Position numbers and translations under genes: made by a program. From Aeromicrobium sp. Root236 (lineage in GTDB: Bacteria; Actinomycetota; Actinomycetes; Propionibacteriales; Nocardioidaceae): a stretch of DNA of 64,000 bases. The notes below the pieces were generated by a model. It did no database searches, was not told the DNA's origin, and saw nothing but the letters and a program-made list of their open reading frames with translations. Where the stretch lies: NCBI RefSeq assembly GCF_001428805.1, contig NZ_LMIS01000001.1:2158976-2222975 (forward strand), written 5' to 3'. Of the stretch, positions 8,335 through 16,421 are shown in pieces (positions within the stretch are counted from its first letter, which is position 1; the number at the start of each line of letters is the position of its first letter).

Positions 8335-10289
8335 GATGACCCTTCGCTCGTTGAGCTTGTCGAAACGTGGATGACGGCGAGCACGGCGCCCGACTCCACC
8401 TGGCTGCCCGGGGTGACCGAGAGCTCGGACACGACGCCGTCGGTCGGCGCGGTGATGGTGTGTTGCATCTTCATGGCCTCGAGCACGACGACGACGTCGC
8501 CCTTGCTGACGTGCTGGCCGTCCTCGACCGCGACGCTCATGACGGCCGCGGGCATCGGCGCGAGGAGCGATCCCTCGGCAACAACGTCCGACGGGTCGAC
8601 GAAGGTCGGCACGGCCGCCAGCGTGATCGAGCCGTGCGGTCCGTCGACGTCGACCCAGCCGTCGCCGACCGCCACGTCGTACGTCTCGGTGAGGCCGTCG
8701 ACGTCGAGCACGACTCGGGTGGGGGTCGCCTCGATGACCGTCGATGTGTGGTGGGCGCCCGTGACCAACCGGCCGCCTTGGCTCTCGTACATGATTCCGA
8801 TGTGAGTGTCGGCGTCCACCGCGTACTCCCGGATGCGTGGCCGGCTCGGGACGTTGCGGTACGCCGTGGGGATCCGGCCGAGCACCTTCGCCTGCGCGGT
8901 GGCGGCGGTGGCCTCGGCGAGTGCAGCCGCGAGCGCTGCCGTGTGGATCTCGTGCCGGTCGAGCGCCGGCTGCGTCCAGGCCTCGAGCCGCTCGTCGAGC
9001 AGCGCCGTGTGGATCCGCGCGGCACCGAACGCCTCGTCGGCGAGGATCGATCGGAGGAAGTCGAGGTTGGTCCGGACGCCGTGGACCCGCGTACGCCTGA
9101 GGGCGTCGCCGAGCTTGCGGATCGCCGTCGTGCGGTCGGCGCCGTGCGCGACGACCTTGGCGATCATCGCGTCGTAGTGGATGCCGACGACCGACCCGGA
9201 CTCGACGCCGGAGTCGACCCGAACGCCTGCGGGCACCTCGAACGTACGCACCGTGCCGGTCTGGGGTTGCCAGTCATCGGCAGGGTCCTCGGCGTAGAGA
9301 CGCACCTCGACCGCATGCCCGTGAGGGCCGGTCGGCTCCTCGCCGAGGTGCGCGCCCTCGGCAACCCGGATCTGCTCGGCGACGAGGTCGACGCCGAACA
9401 CCTCTTCGGTCACCGGGTGCTCGACCTGGAGACGGGTGTTCATCTCGAGGAAGTACGCCTTGCCGGTGTCGAGGTGCGCATCGGCGACGAGGAACTCGAC
9501 GGTGCCGGCGCCGACGTAGTCGACGGCCTTGACCGCGGCGCGCGCCGCGTCGTGCAGCGTCGTGCGCACGGGATCGCTCACCGCGGGGGCGGGCGCCTCC
9601 TCGACGACCTTCTGGTGCCGGCGCTGGATCGAGCAGTCGCGGTCGCCGACCACCCAGCACGTGCCGTGGGTGTCGGCCATGACCTGCACCTCGATGTGGC
9701 GCGCCGTCGGCAGGTAGGGCTCGACGAACACGGTGGCGTCGCCGAACGCCGACAGCGCCTCGGCGCCCGCGGCCGCGAGCTCGCCATCGAGGTCTGCCGG
9801 ATCGTTGACGACCCGCATGCCGCGGCCGCCACCTCCGGCGGATGCCTTGACCAGCAGCGGGAAGTCCTCGGCCCGTGCGGCCGACGCGTCGACCGACAGG
9901 ATCGGCACGCCGCCGGCCGCCATGAGCTCCTTGGCGCGGATCTTGGAGCCCATCGCGTCGATGGTCTCCGGCGCGGGGCCGATCCAGGTCAGCCCGGCTT
10001 CAGCGACGGCGCGGGCGAAGTCGGCGTTCTCGGACAGGAAGCCGTAGCCGGGGTGGATCGCGTCGGCTCCGGCCTTGAGCGCGGCGGCGACGACCAGGTC
10101 GCCGCGCAGGTAGGTGTCGGTCGGCGAGCTGCCCGGAAGTCGTACCGCGACATCGGCCTCGGCGACGAACGGTGCCGCCGCGTCGGCGTCCGAGTGCACC
10201 GCGACGGTGCGGATGCCGAGCTCGCGGCACGTCCGGAAGATGCGCCGGGCGATCTCCCCCCGGTTGGCGACGAGGATGGAACGAATCAT
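8331..10289 (-). CDS. acyl-CoA carboxylase alpha subunit (biotin carboxylase + biotin carrier)
   Basis: 652 residues. A biotin carboxylase N-domain opens with I-L-V-A-N-R-G-E-I-A. An ATP-grasp domain follows with the glycine-rich K-A-S-A-G-G-G-G-R-G-M (about 155-165) and the E-M-N-T-R-L-Q-V-E-H catalytic segment (about 280). The C-terminal biotinyl domain carries E-A-M-K-M with the biotin-accepting Lys607. It carboxylates biotin for the beta subunit encoded next to it; together they resemble methylcrotonyl- or geranyl-CoA carboxylases. The ATG at 10289 is chosen because the conserved N-terminus begins there. AAGGAG, 12 nt upstream, belongs to a dispersed repeat arm. The last five codons also lie in repeat-like sequence. 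Confidence 0.92.
   Translation of the reverse strand: MIRSILVANRGEIARRIFRTCRELGIRTVAVHSDADAAAPFVAEADVAVRLPGSSPTDTYLRGDLVVAAALKAGADAIHPGYGFLSENADFARAVAEAGLTWIGPAPETIDAMGSKIRAKELMAAGGVPILSVDASAARAEDFPLLVKASAGGGGRGMRVVNDPADLDGELAAAGAEALSAFGDATVFVEPYLPTARHIEVQVMADTHGTCWVVGDRDCSIQRRHQKVVEEAPAPAVSDPVRTTLHDAARAAVKAVDYVGAGTVEFLVADAHLDTGKAYFLEMNTRLQVEHPVTEEVFGVDLVAEQIRVAEGAHLGEEPTGPHGHAVEVRLYAEDPADDWQPQTGTVRTFEVPAGVRVDSGVESGSVVGIHYDAMIAKVVAHGADRTTAIRKLGDALRRTRVHGVRTNLDFLRSILADEAFGAARIHTALLDERLEAWTQPALDRHEIHTAALAAALAEATAATAQAKVLGRIPTAYRNVPSRPRIREYAVDADTHIGIMYESQGGRLVTGAHHTSTVIEATPTRVVLDVDGLTETYDVAVGDGWVDVDGPHGSITLAAVPTFVDPSDVVAEGSLLAPMPAAVMSVAVEDGQHVSKGDVVVVLEAMKMQHTITAPTDGVVSELSVTPGSQVESGAVLAVIHVSTSSTSEGSS
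8346..8367. repeat. dispersed repeat half-arm at the carboxylase alpha / dehydrogenase junction
   Basis: This 22-bp stretch (core TTGAGCTTGTCGAAA) matches the right arm of the palindromic element at 30115-30136 at 19 of 22 positions. It encodes the last residues of the biotin carboxylase (S-T-S-S-T-S-E region) and ends next to the Shine-Dalgarno of the following dehydrogenase. Related arms occur at 10299-10314 and 10380-10397. Confidence 0.6.
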
Positions 10290-10295
10290 GAGCAA

Positions 10296-10400
10296 CCACC
10301 GCTCCTTGAGCTTTGGGGGTACCCCCAACAAGAAGGGCGTAGCCGTTGGGGGAGCGAAAGGACATGCCTGATGAGTGTCATTTCGACAAGCTCAATGACC
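10296..10400. repeat. repeat cluster and hairpins between carboxylase beta and alpha genes
   Basis: The 121-bp gap holds, from left to right: an arm CCGCTCCTTGAGCTTT (10299-10314) matching the 30-kb repeat; a palindrome TGGGGGTACCCCCA (10314-10327); a second hairpin CCCCCAAC (10322-10329) with GTTGGGGG (10345-10352); and the opposite repeat arm TTTCGACAAGCTCA (10381-10394). On the minus strand the first arm supplies the AAGGAG ahead of the carboxylase alpha start. Such stem-rich inserts can change the ratio of the two subunits. Confidence 0.6.
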
Positions 10401-10410
10401 GTGTACGCGC

Positions 10411-12000
10411 TCACAGGCGGAACACTCCGTATCCCTCGGCACCCTTGACCGGGCGGGTGTTGATGGCGCTCAGGCAGATGCCGAGGATCGTGCGGGTGTC
10501 GCGCGGGTCGATCACGCCGTCGTCGTAGAGCATGCCGGAGGTGAAGTAGGCCAGGGACTCCCTCTCGATCTGCTCCTCGACGTACGCCCGCATGGCCTTG
10601 TCGCCCTCCTCGTCATACGGCTGACCCTTCGCCTCGGCGGCGCCGCGCGCGACGATCGAGATGACGCCGGCGAGCTGCGCCGGGCCCATGACGGCGGACT
10701 TCGCGTTGGGCCAGCTGAACATGAACCGCGGGTCGTACGCCCGACCGCTCATGCCGTAGTGACCCGCGCCGTAGGACGCGCCGATCACGACCGAGATGTG
10801 CGGCACCGTCGAGTTGGACACCGCATTGATCATCTGGGCGCCGTGCTTGATGATGCCGCCCTGCTCGTACTCCGCGCCGACCATGTAGCCGGTCGTGTTG
10901 TGCAGGAACAGCAGCGGCGTGTCGGTCTGGTTGGCGAGCTGGATGAACTGCGTCGCCTTCTGCGCCTCCTCGCTGAAGAGCACGCCCTGGGCGTTGGCGA
11001 GGATGCCGATCGGGTAGCCGTGCAGCTGCGCGAACCCGGTCACGAGCGACGTGCCGTAGAGCGGCTTGAACTCGTCGAACTCCGACCCGTCGACGATCCG
11101 CGCGATGACCTCGCGGGGATCGAACGGGATCTTGAGGTCGGTGGGCACGATGCCGAGCAGCTCCTCGGGATCGAGGACGGGTTCGGCGTACGTCGGCTCG
11201 GGCGTGAACCCGTGCTTGCGCCAATTGAGCCGTCGCACGATCGACCGGCCGATGCGGATCGCGTCGTGCTCGTCGACGGCGAGGTAGTCGGCGAGACCGG
11301 ACGTGCGCGCGTGCATCTCGGCGCCGCCGAGCGACTCGTCGTCGGACTCCTCGCCGGTCGCCATCTTGACCAGCGGCGGGCCGCCGAGGAACACCTTGGC
11401 GCCGCCCTTGACCATGACGACGTAGTCGCTCATACCGGGGATGTACGCCCCGCCGGCGGTCGAGTTGCCGAACACCAGCGCGACGGTCGGCCGGCGGTCC
11501 GCGCTGGCCTTGGTGATGCTGCGGAACGAGCCGCCGCCGGGGATGAAGATGTCCTTCTGCGTCGGCAGGTCGGCGCCGCCGGACTCGACGAGGTTGATCG
11601 TCGGCAGCCCACACTCGTGCGCGATCTGGGCGGCCCGGTGGCCCTTCTTGAGCGTGCTGGGGTTGGACGAGCCGCCCTTCACCGTGGGGTCGTTCGCGAC
11701 GATCATGCACTCGACGCCCTCGACGACGCCGATGCCGGTCACGATCGAGGCACCCACGGCGAAGTCGGTGCCCCACGCCGCCAGCGTCGACAGCTCGAGG
11801 AACGGCGAGTCGGGGTCGATCAGCAGCTCGATGCGCTCACGGGCGGTGAGCTTGCCGCGCTCGTGGTGGCGCTGGACGTAGCGCTCGCCGCCGCCGGCCA
11901 GCGCCTGCGCGTGCTGCTCGGCGAGGTCGGCGAGCCGCTCGAGCATCAGCGCGCGGTTGGTCTCGTACGTCTCGGTGGTCGGGTCGACGGTGGTTTTCAT
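10411..12000 (-). CDS. acyl-CoA carboxylase beta subunit (carboxyltransferase)
   Basis: 529-residue carboxyltransferase of the methylcrotonyl/geranyl/propionyl-CoA type, which transfers carboxyl from biotin to an acyl-CoA. It has crotonase-like N- and C-halves with V-E-S-G-G-A-D (about 155), G-N-S-T-A-G-G-A-Y-I-P-G-M (about 210) and, in the C-half, G-A-S-Y-G-A-G-H-Y (about 410). The sequence favours the methylcrotonyl-CoA-like branch over propionyl-CoA PccB; methylcrotonyl versus geranyl substrate cannot be settled by eye. The ATG at 12000 overlaps the upstream dehydrogenase stop (ATGA). The alpha gene follows after 121 bp of repeat-rich DNA. Confidence 0.9.
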   Translation of the reverse strand: MKTTVDPTTETYETNRALMLERLADLAEQHAQALAGGGERYVQRHHERGKLTARERIELLIDPDSPFLELSTLAAWGTDFAVGASIVTGIGVVEGVECMIVANDPTVKGGSSNPSTLKKGHRAAQIAHECGLPTINLVESGGADLPTQKDIFIPGGGSFRSITKASADRRPTVALVFGNSTAGGAYIPGMSDYVVMVKGGAKVFLGGPPLVKMATGEESDDESLGGAEMHARTSGLADYLAVDEHDAIRIGRSIVRRLNWRKHGFTPEPTYAEPVLDPEELLGIVPTDLKIPFDPREVIARIVDGSEFDEFKPLYGTSLVTGFAQLHGYPIGILANAQGVLFSEEAQKATQFIQLANQTDTPLLFLHNTTGYMVGAEYEQGGIIKHGAQMINAVSNSTVPHISVVIGASYGAGHYGMSGRAYDPRFMFSWPNAKSAVMGPAQLAGVISIVARGAAEAKGQPYDEEGDKAMRAYVEEQIERESLAYFTSGMLYDDGVIDPRDTRTILGICLSAINTRPVKGAEGYGVFRL

Positions 12001-13151
12001 GCGTACCCCAGGAGCTTGGCGGCCAGGTCGTTCAGGACTTCGGTGGCGCCACCGCCAATGCCGAGGATGCGGGCATCGCGGTAGTGCCGGTCGATCTCGG
12101 ACTCGCGCATGTAGCCCATGCCGCCGAAGATCTGCACGGCTTCGGAGACGACCCACTCGCACGCCTCGACCGACTGGTTCTTGGCGAGCACGGCGTCGAG
12201 GATGACCGCGGGATCGGTCGGATCGCCGGCCACCGCACGCTCGACGGCCTGCCGGGTCAGCGCCCGGGCGGCAGCCGTGCGCCGGTGCATGTCGACGAGC
12301 TTGTGGCGGATGACCTGACGCGCGATCAGCGGCTTGCCGAAGGTCTCGCGCTCCCGGGCGTACGCGACCGCGAGGTCGAGCGAGCGCTGCGCCGTCGAGT
12401 ACGCCTGCACGGCCAGGCCGAGCCGCTCGCTGACGAACTGCTGCATCACCAGGACGAACCCCCCGTCGACCTCGCCCACGACGTTGCCCACCGGCACGCG
12501 TACGTCGTCGAAGCTCAGCTCGGCGGTGTCGGAGCAGTGCCAGCCCATCTTCTTGAGCGGCCGCGCGACGGTGAACCCGGGCGTGCCCTTGTCGATGACC
12601 AGCAGGCTGATCCCGCCGTAGCCCTCGCCGCCGGTACGCACGGCAGTCGTCACGAAGTCGGCGCGCACGCCCGAGGTGATGAACGTCTTGGCGCCGTTGA
12701 CGACGAAGTCATCGCCATCACGGACCGCCCTCGTGCGGATGTTGGCGACGTCCGAGCCGCCACCGGGCTCGGTGACGCCGAGCGACCCGATGAGCTCACC
12801 GGCGAGCGTCGGACGTACGTAGCGGTCGATCAGGTCTGCGTTGCCGGACGCCACGATGTGCGGCAACGCGATGCCGTGCGTGAAAAGCGCGGCGATCAGG
12901 CCCGTGGACCCGCCGGCCTCGAGCACGGCTTCGGTGACGATCGCCGAGTCGATCAGGTCGCCGCCCTGGCCGCCGACCTCCTCGGGGAATGCGACGCCGA
13001 GCAGCCCGGCTTCGGCGGCCTTCTGGTGCAGGTCGCGCGGCACCTCGCAGGCGTCCTCCCACGCCGGGAGGTGCGGGACGACCTCCTTCTCGGTGAAGGC
13101 GGTGACCATCTCGCGCAGTGCCCGGCGCTCCGGGGTGTCCCATGCGTTCAC
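11997..13151 (-). CDS. acyl-CoA dehydrogenase (second of operon)
   Basis: 384 residues, FAD acyl-CoA dehydrogenase fold. Flavin/substrate loop G-V-T-E-P-G-G-G-S-D (about 121-130), and the C-terminal I-F-G-G-M-G-Y-M motif (about 344) followed by an R-H-Y-R-D-A-R segment. This terminal pattern is typical of isovaleryl-, glutaryl- or citronellyl-CoA dehydrogenase-like enzymes. The GTG at 13151 overlaps the AtuA stop in a GTGA arrangement. The two dehydrogenases in this operon are clearly different in sequence and probably act at different steps. Confidence 0.88.
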   Translation of the reverse strand: MNAWDTPERRALREMVTAFTEKEVVPHLPAWEDACEVPRDLHQKAAEAGLLGVAFPEEVGGQGGDLIDSAIVTEAVLEAGGSTGLIAALFTHGIALPHIVASGNADLIDRYVRPTLAGELIGSLGVTEPGGGSDVANIRTRAVRDGDDFVVNGAKTFITSGVRADFVTTAVRTGGEGYGGISLLVIDKGTPGFTVARPLKKMGWHCSDTAELSFDDVRVPVGNVVGEVDGGFVLVMQQFVSERLGLAVQAYSTAQRSLDLAVAYARERETFGKPLIARQVIRHKLVDMHRRTAAARALTRQAVERAVAGDPTDPAVILDAVLAKNQSVEACEWVVSEAVQIFGGMGYMRESEIDRHYRDARILGIGGGATEVLNDLAAKLLGYA

Positions 13152-14905
13152 AGCGCAGCCTCCGCGATCGAGTCGGGCAGGAGCGACGCCGGGATCGCGC
13201 AGTCGCGAGCCCGCAGCCATTCGCCGACGCCCTTGGCCTGGGGGTCGAGTCGCGTCGAGGAGGCCACGCCCTCGCCGAGCAGTCCGTGGACCACGATGTT
13301 GACCGCGGCGAGGTTGGGCAGCGGGTGGATCTCGAGGTCGAGCGTCGCCGCCTCGCGGATCAGCTCGCGGACCGTCGCCTCGTCGAGGAACCCGGCGAGC
13401 CAGGCGTACGCGTCGTCTCGTGCGGGGTGGTCGGCGGGGATCCACACGCCGATGTTGGCGTCGCCGCCCTTGTCACCCGATCGCGCGTAGGCGAGTCGTC
13501 CCAACGGCGTCCGTACGGTCTCCCCGACCCAGTCACCGAGAGGCGCCGACGACTCCTGCACGGCGGCCTCGGGCCAGGCCGTGTCGTCCTCGGGACTGCT
13601 GACGGTCGCCGGGGGTTCGATCTCCTCGCGACGGCCGTCTGCATGGACGACGACGTGCGGGACCTCGGACTGTGGGACGTACGCCGGACGGTAGACGCCG
13701 TAGGGCGTGCCGGCCGACGGTGGCCGGGTGACGCTGAAACCCGGATAGGAGGCGAGCGCAAGCTGGATCGCCGCGTCGCTGAACGCCCGGCCGACCGGCT
13801 CCGGCGACGCGCTCTTGACGTGGCACCGCAGCAGCGAGGTCGCCTGCGCCTCGGTCGCCGGGTCAGGTGTGTCGGTGCGGTCAAGGTGCCACTCGACCGT
13901 CTCGGGGACGGTGCCGGCCGCCAGCGCCGACTCCATCTGGCGCTGGATCAGCGCGGCCTTCTCCGGGATGTCGAGCCCGGTCAGCAGGAACTCGACGTTG
14001 TTGCGGAACCCGCCGAACGCGTTGAGGCAGACCTTCGTCGTCGCGGGTGGTGGCTCGCCGACCACACCGGTGATGGCGACGCGATCCGGCGCCTCCTGGG
14101 TCAGCGTCAGGGTGTCGAGCCGGGTCGAGACGTCGGGGCCGAGGTAGGACGGGCCGCCGATCTCGTAGACGAGCTGGGCGGTGACGGTGTCGACCGTGAC
14201 GGCGCCACCCGTGTCCTCGTGCTTCGTGATGACGACCGAGCCGTCCTCGGAGATCTCGGCGATGGGAAATCCCAGCGGGATCGACATGTCGACATTCGTG
14301 AACCCGGAGAAGTTGCCGCCCGTCGCCTGCGTCCCGCACTCGATGACGTGTCCGGCGACGACCGCGCCCGCGAGCTGGTCGAGATCGTCGCGGCCCCAGC
14401 CGTGCTCGGCGATCGCCGGTCCGACGACGACCGAGGCATCCGTGACCCGACCCGTGACCACGACGTCCGCGCCACCCTGCAGCGCTGCGGCGATCCCGAA
14501 GGCGCCGAGGTAGGCGTTGGCGGTCATGACCTCGCCGAACGAGAGCTCGTCGGCGCGACCCAGCAGGTCGTCGCCCTCGACGTGGGCGATCGAGATGTCG
14601 AGGTCCTGCGACTCAGCGATCTCACGGAGCCTGGCCGCGAGCCCGGCCGGGTTGAGGCCGCCGGCGTTCGCCACGATCCTGACGCCGCGCTCCTTGGCCA
14701 GCGCCATCGACTCGGTCATCTGCTTGACGAACGTCTTGGCGTAGCCGAGCGACTCGTCCTTCATGCGGTCACGGCCGAGGATCAGCATCGTGAGCTCGGC
14801 GAGGTAGTCGCCGGTGAGGTAGTCGAGGTCGCCTCCCTCGAGCATCTCGCGCATCGCCGAGAGCCGGTCACCGTAGTAGCCCGAGCAGTTGCCGACCCGG
14901 ATCAT
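13148..14905 (-). CDS. atuA: AtuA family protein (DUF1446 plus C-terminal ferredoxin-like domain)
   Basis: 585 residues. The long N-terminal DUF1446/AtuA domain begins V-G-N-C-S-G-Y-Y-G-D-R (about 3-13) and has G-G-A-D-V-V-V-T-G-R-V-T-D (about 142-154). A smaller C-terminal AtuA-like domain (about 480-580) contains R-S-G-D-K-G-G-D-A-N-I-G. AtuA is required for citronellol/geraniol use in Pseudomonas, but its chemistry is not established. Here it sits, as in Pseudomonas atu clusters, with acyl-CoA carboxylase and dehydrogenase genes. GTGA and ATGA overlaps on both sides show tight coupling. Confidence 0.88.
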   Translation of the reverse strand: MIRVGNCSGYYGDRLSAMREMLEGGDLDYLTGDYLAELTMLILGRDRMKDESLGYAKTFVKQMTESMALAKERGVRIVANAGGLNPAGLAARLREIAESQDLDISIAHVEGDDLLGRADELSFGEVMTANAYLGAFGIAAALQGGADVVVTGRVTDASVVVGPAIAEHGWGRDDLDQLAGAVVAGHVIECGTQATGGNFSGFTNVDMSIPLGFPIAEISEDGSVVITKHEDTGGAVTVDTVTAQLVYEIGGPSYLGPDVSTRLDTLTLTQEAPDRVAITGVVGEPPPATTKVCLNAFGGFRNNVEFLLTGLDIPEKAALIQRQMESALAAGTVPETVEWHLDRTDTPDPATEAQATSLLRCHVKSASPEPVGRAFSDAAIQLALASYPGFSVTRPPSAGTPYGVYRPAYVPQSEVPHVVVHADGRREEIEPPATVSSPEDDTAWPEAAVQESSAPLGDWVGETVRTPLGRLAYARSGDKGGDANIGVWIPADHPARDDAYAWLAGFLDEATVRELIREAATLDLEIHPLPNLAAVNIVVHGLLGEGVASSTRLDPQAKGVGEWLRARDCAIPASLLPDSIAEAAL

Positions 14906-15693
14906 CGGTCGGCCAGCCTGGCCGGGTCGTTGCCGGGGAGCCCGGCGAACGCCTGCACGATCGTCAGCCAGTGCGCCGCGTGCTCACCCTCAGCCCGTAC
15001 GTCGACGTCATCGAGGTGACGGCGACGGGTCGCGAGCAGCGCGAAGTCATAGCCGGAGCCGGTCACCCGCTCTGCCGCGTCGTCGGGTCCCCACGTCCAC
15101 AGGTCGCCGTCGGGCCCGGTCAGCTCCACGCGTACGTCCGCCTCGGGCAGCGGTTCGCCGCGCACCAGGTAGGCGTAGCCGCGGGCGCGTACGCCGATGT
15201 GGCACACGTGCTTGGCGCGCGAGGTCTGCGGGATCGTGAGGCCGAGCGCCTCGCCGACGTCGTGGCTGTGGGCCCACGTCTCCATGATCCGCGCGGTCGC
15301 CATCGACGCCGGGCTCATCGGCGGGCCGAACCACGGGATCTTCTCGCCCTCGGGCACGCTGCGGAGCGCCGCGTCCAGGGCGACTCGACCTTCGCGCCAG
15401 GCCGCGAGCAGCTCCTCGGGCGGCAGCATCGCCATCTCCTCGGCGCCCTCGTCGACGTATCCCTCGGGGTTGGCGGCGGCGCGCTTCATGCCGCGGCCGA
15501 ACTCGTCCTGGTCGGTGATCGCGGCGAGCGAGGCGGCGTCGGTCCAGTGCAGGTGACCGATCTGGTGCGCGACGGTCCAGCCTTCGGGGGTGGTCACGGT
15601 GGCCCAGCCGTCGGCCGGCAGCCCCGCGACCCACGTGTCGAGCTGCAGGCTCTCGTCGACGAGGTCCGACAGCAGCCCATCAAGGATCGTCAT
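14902..15693 (-). CDS. TIGR03084-like metal-binding protein (DinB/maleylpyruvate isomerase fold)
   Basis: 263 residues. N-terminal four-helix DinB/MDMPI-like domain: G-W-T-V-A-H-Q-I-G-H-L (about 38-48) gives one metal-binding His set, and W-A-H-S-H-D-V-G-E-A-L (about 139-149) gives the second. A beta-rich C-terminal domain carries G-x-x-G-D-L-W-T-W-G. Relatives include mycothiol-dependent isomerases, and TIGR03084 members commonly travel with AtuA operons in actinobacteria. The ATG at 15693 overlaps the TetR stop. The reaction is unknown. Confidence 0.78.
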   Translation of the reverse strand: MTILDGLLSDLVDESLQLDTWVAGLPADGWATVTTPEGWTVAHQIGHLHWTDAASLAAITDQDEFGRGMKRAAANPEGYVDEGAEEMAMLPPEELLAAWREGRVALDAALRSVPEGEKIPWFGPPMSPASMATARIMETWAHSHDVGEALGLTIPQTSRAKHVCHIGVRARGYAYLVRGEPLPEADVRVELTGPDGDLWTWGPDDAAERVTGSGYDFALLATRRRHLDDVDVRAEGEHAAHWLTIVQAFAGLPGNDPARLADR

Positions 15694-16304
15694 GCGTACT
15701 CCAGCTCGTCGTCGAGGACGACGGCCCACGAGTCGAGCACGGCGGCCCGGCGCTTGGTGTCGTCACTGAGGGATGCCGCAAGGCCGAGGCCGCGCAGCAG
15801 GTCGAGGGTCGCCTGCACCAGACGCCGGTTGTCGCCGTGCGACTCGTCGATGGCCAGCAGCTCGACCGCGTAGGCATGCGTCTCGCGGCCGACTCTTCGC
15901 TCCAGCGGTGCCACCTCGGCGCGGAGCCCGGCGTCCGTACGCGCGGCCACCCACAGCTCGAGCGCCGCGAAGAAGACCGGCGACACGAACTGCTGGCTGA
16001 GGATCTCGAGCACCGCCCTGGTTCGGCCGGTCTCGGGCAGGTCGGCGGCGGCCTGCTGCATGTCCTCGCGGCGACGCTCCGTCAGATGACCGACCGCGGC
16101 GACGACGAGGTCCTGCTTGCTGGGGAAGTGGTGCAGCTGCGCACCACGGCTCACGCCGGCCCGCTTGCTCACGACCGTGGTGGTCGTGCCAGCCCAGCCC
16201 AGCTCGACGAGGCAGTCGACCGTCGCCTCCATGAGGCGCAGTCGCATGGCCCGGGAGCGCTCGCCCTGAGGCGTACGCACCGAGGTGCCCGAGTCCGTCG
16301 TCAC
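15690..16304 (-). CDS. TetR family repressor of the AtuA/acyl-CoA operon
   Basis: 204 residues with an N-terminal TetR helix-turn-helix (about residues 17-60: A-T-V-D-C-L...T-T-T-V-V-S-K-R-A-G-V-S-R-G-A-Q-L-H-H-F-P-S-K). The C-terminal ligand domain is unlike known ones. It is the first gene of the minus-strand operon (ATGA overlap with the next gene) and plays the role of AtuR in Pseudomonas. The GTG at 16304 is chosen because TTGACT-N17-CATGCT followed by 7 nt points to it; an ATG four codons upstream (16316) lies inside the -10 box. The -35 sits inside a 24-bp palindrome, so autorepression of the whole operon is likely. Confidence 0.85.
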   Translation of the reverse strand: MTTDSGTSVRTPQGERSRAMRLRLMEATVDCLVELGWAGTTTTVVSKRAGVSRGAQLHHFPSKQDLVVAAVGHLTERRREDMQQAAADLPETGRTRAVLEILSQQFVSPVFFAALELWVAARTDAGLRAEVAPLERRVGRETHAYAVELLAIDESHGDNRRLVQATLDLLRGLGLAASLSDDTKRRAAVLDSWAVVLDDELEYA

Positions 16305-16329
16305 GCCCCCCAGCATGCGGGTCAACTCA

Positions 16330-16353
16330 CAAACAGTCAAGCCTGATTGTTTG
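16330..16353. promoter_or_regulatory. probable TetR operator over the AtuA-operon promoter
   Basis: Imperfect palindrome CAAACAGTCA-N4-TGATTGTTTG (9 of 10 arm positions pair). On the minus strand its right half contains the -35 box TTGACT, followed after 17 nt by CATGCT. A further half-site-like CAAACGGTCA occurs at 16396-16405 next to the start of the divergent giant gene, so the repressor might also touch that promoter. Confidence 0.7.
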
Positions 16354-16421
16354 TTGGTAAGAGATCGCTCGTCCCTCCATTCGGCTGAATACGCGCAAAC
16401 GGTCAACTAGGCTTCGGGACC

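Noticed and set aside
8367..10448. A 693-codon plus-strand frame over the biotin carboxylase
   Set aside because: Composition is Arg/Asp/Val-rich without domains, and it is antisense to a well-recognised enzyme.
16304..16316. ATG at 16316 as the TetR start
   Set aside because: It overlaps the CATGCT -10 box of the TTGACT-N17 promoter; the GTG four codons later fits a leaderless start better, though the ATG cannot be excluded.
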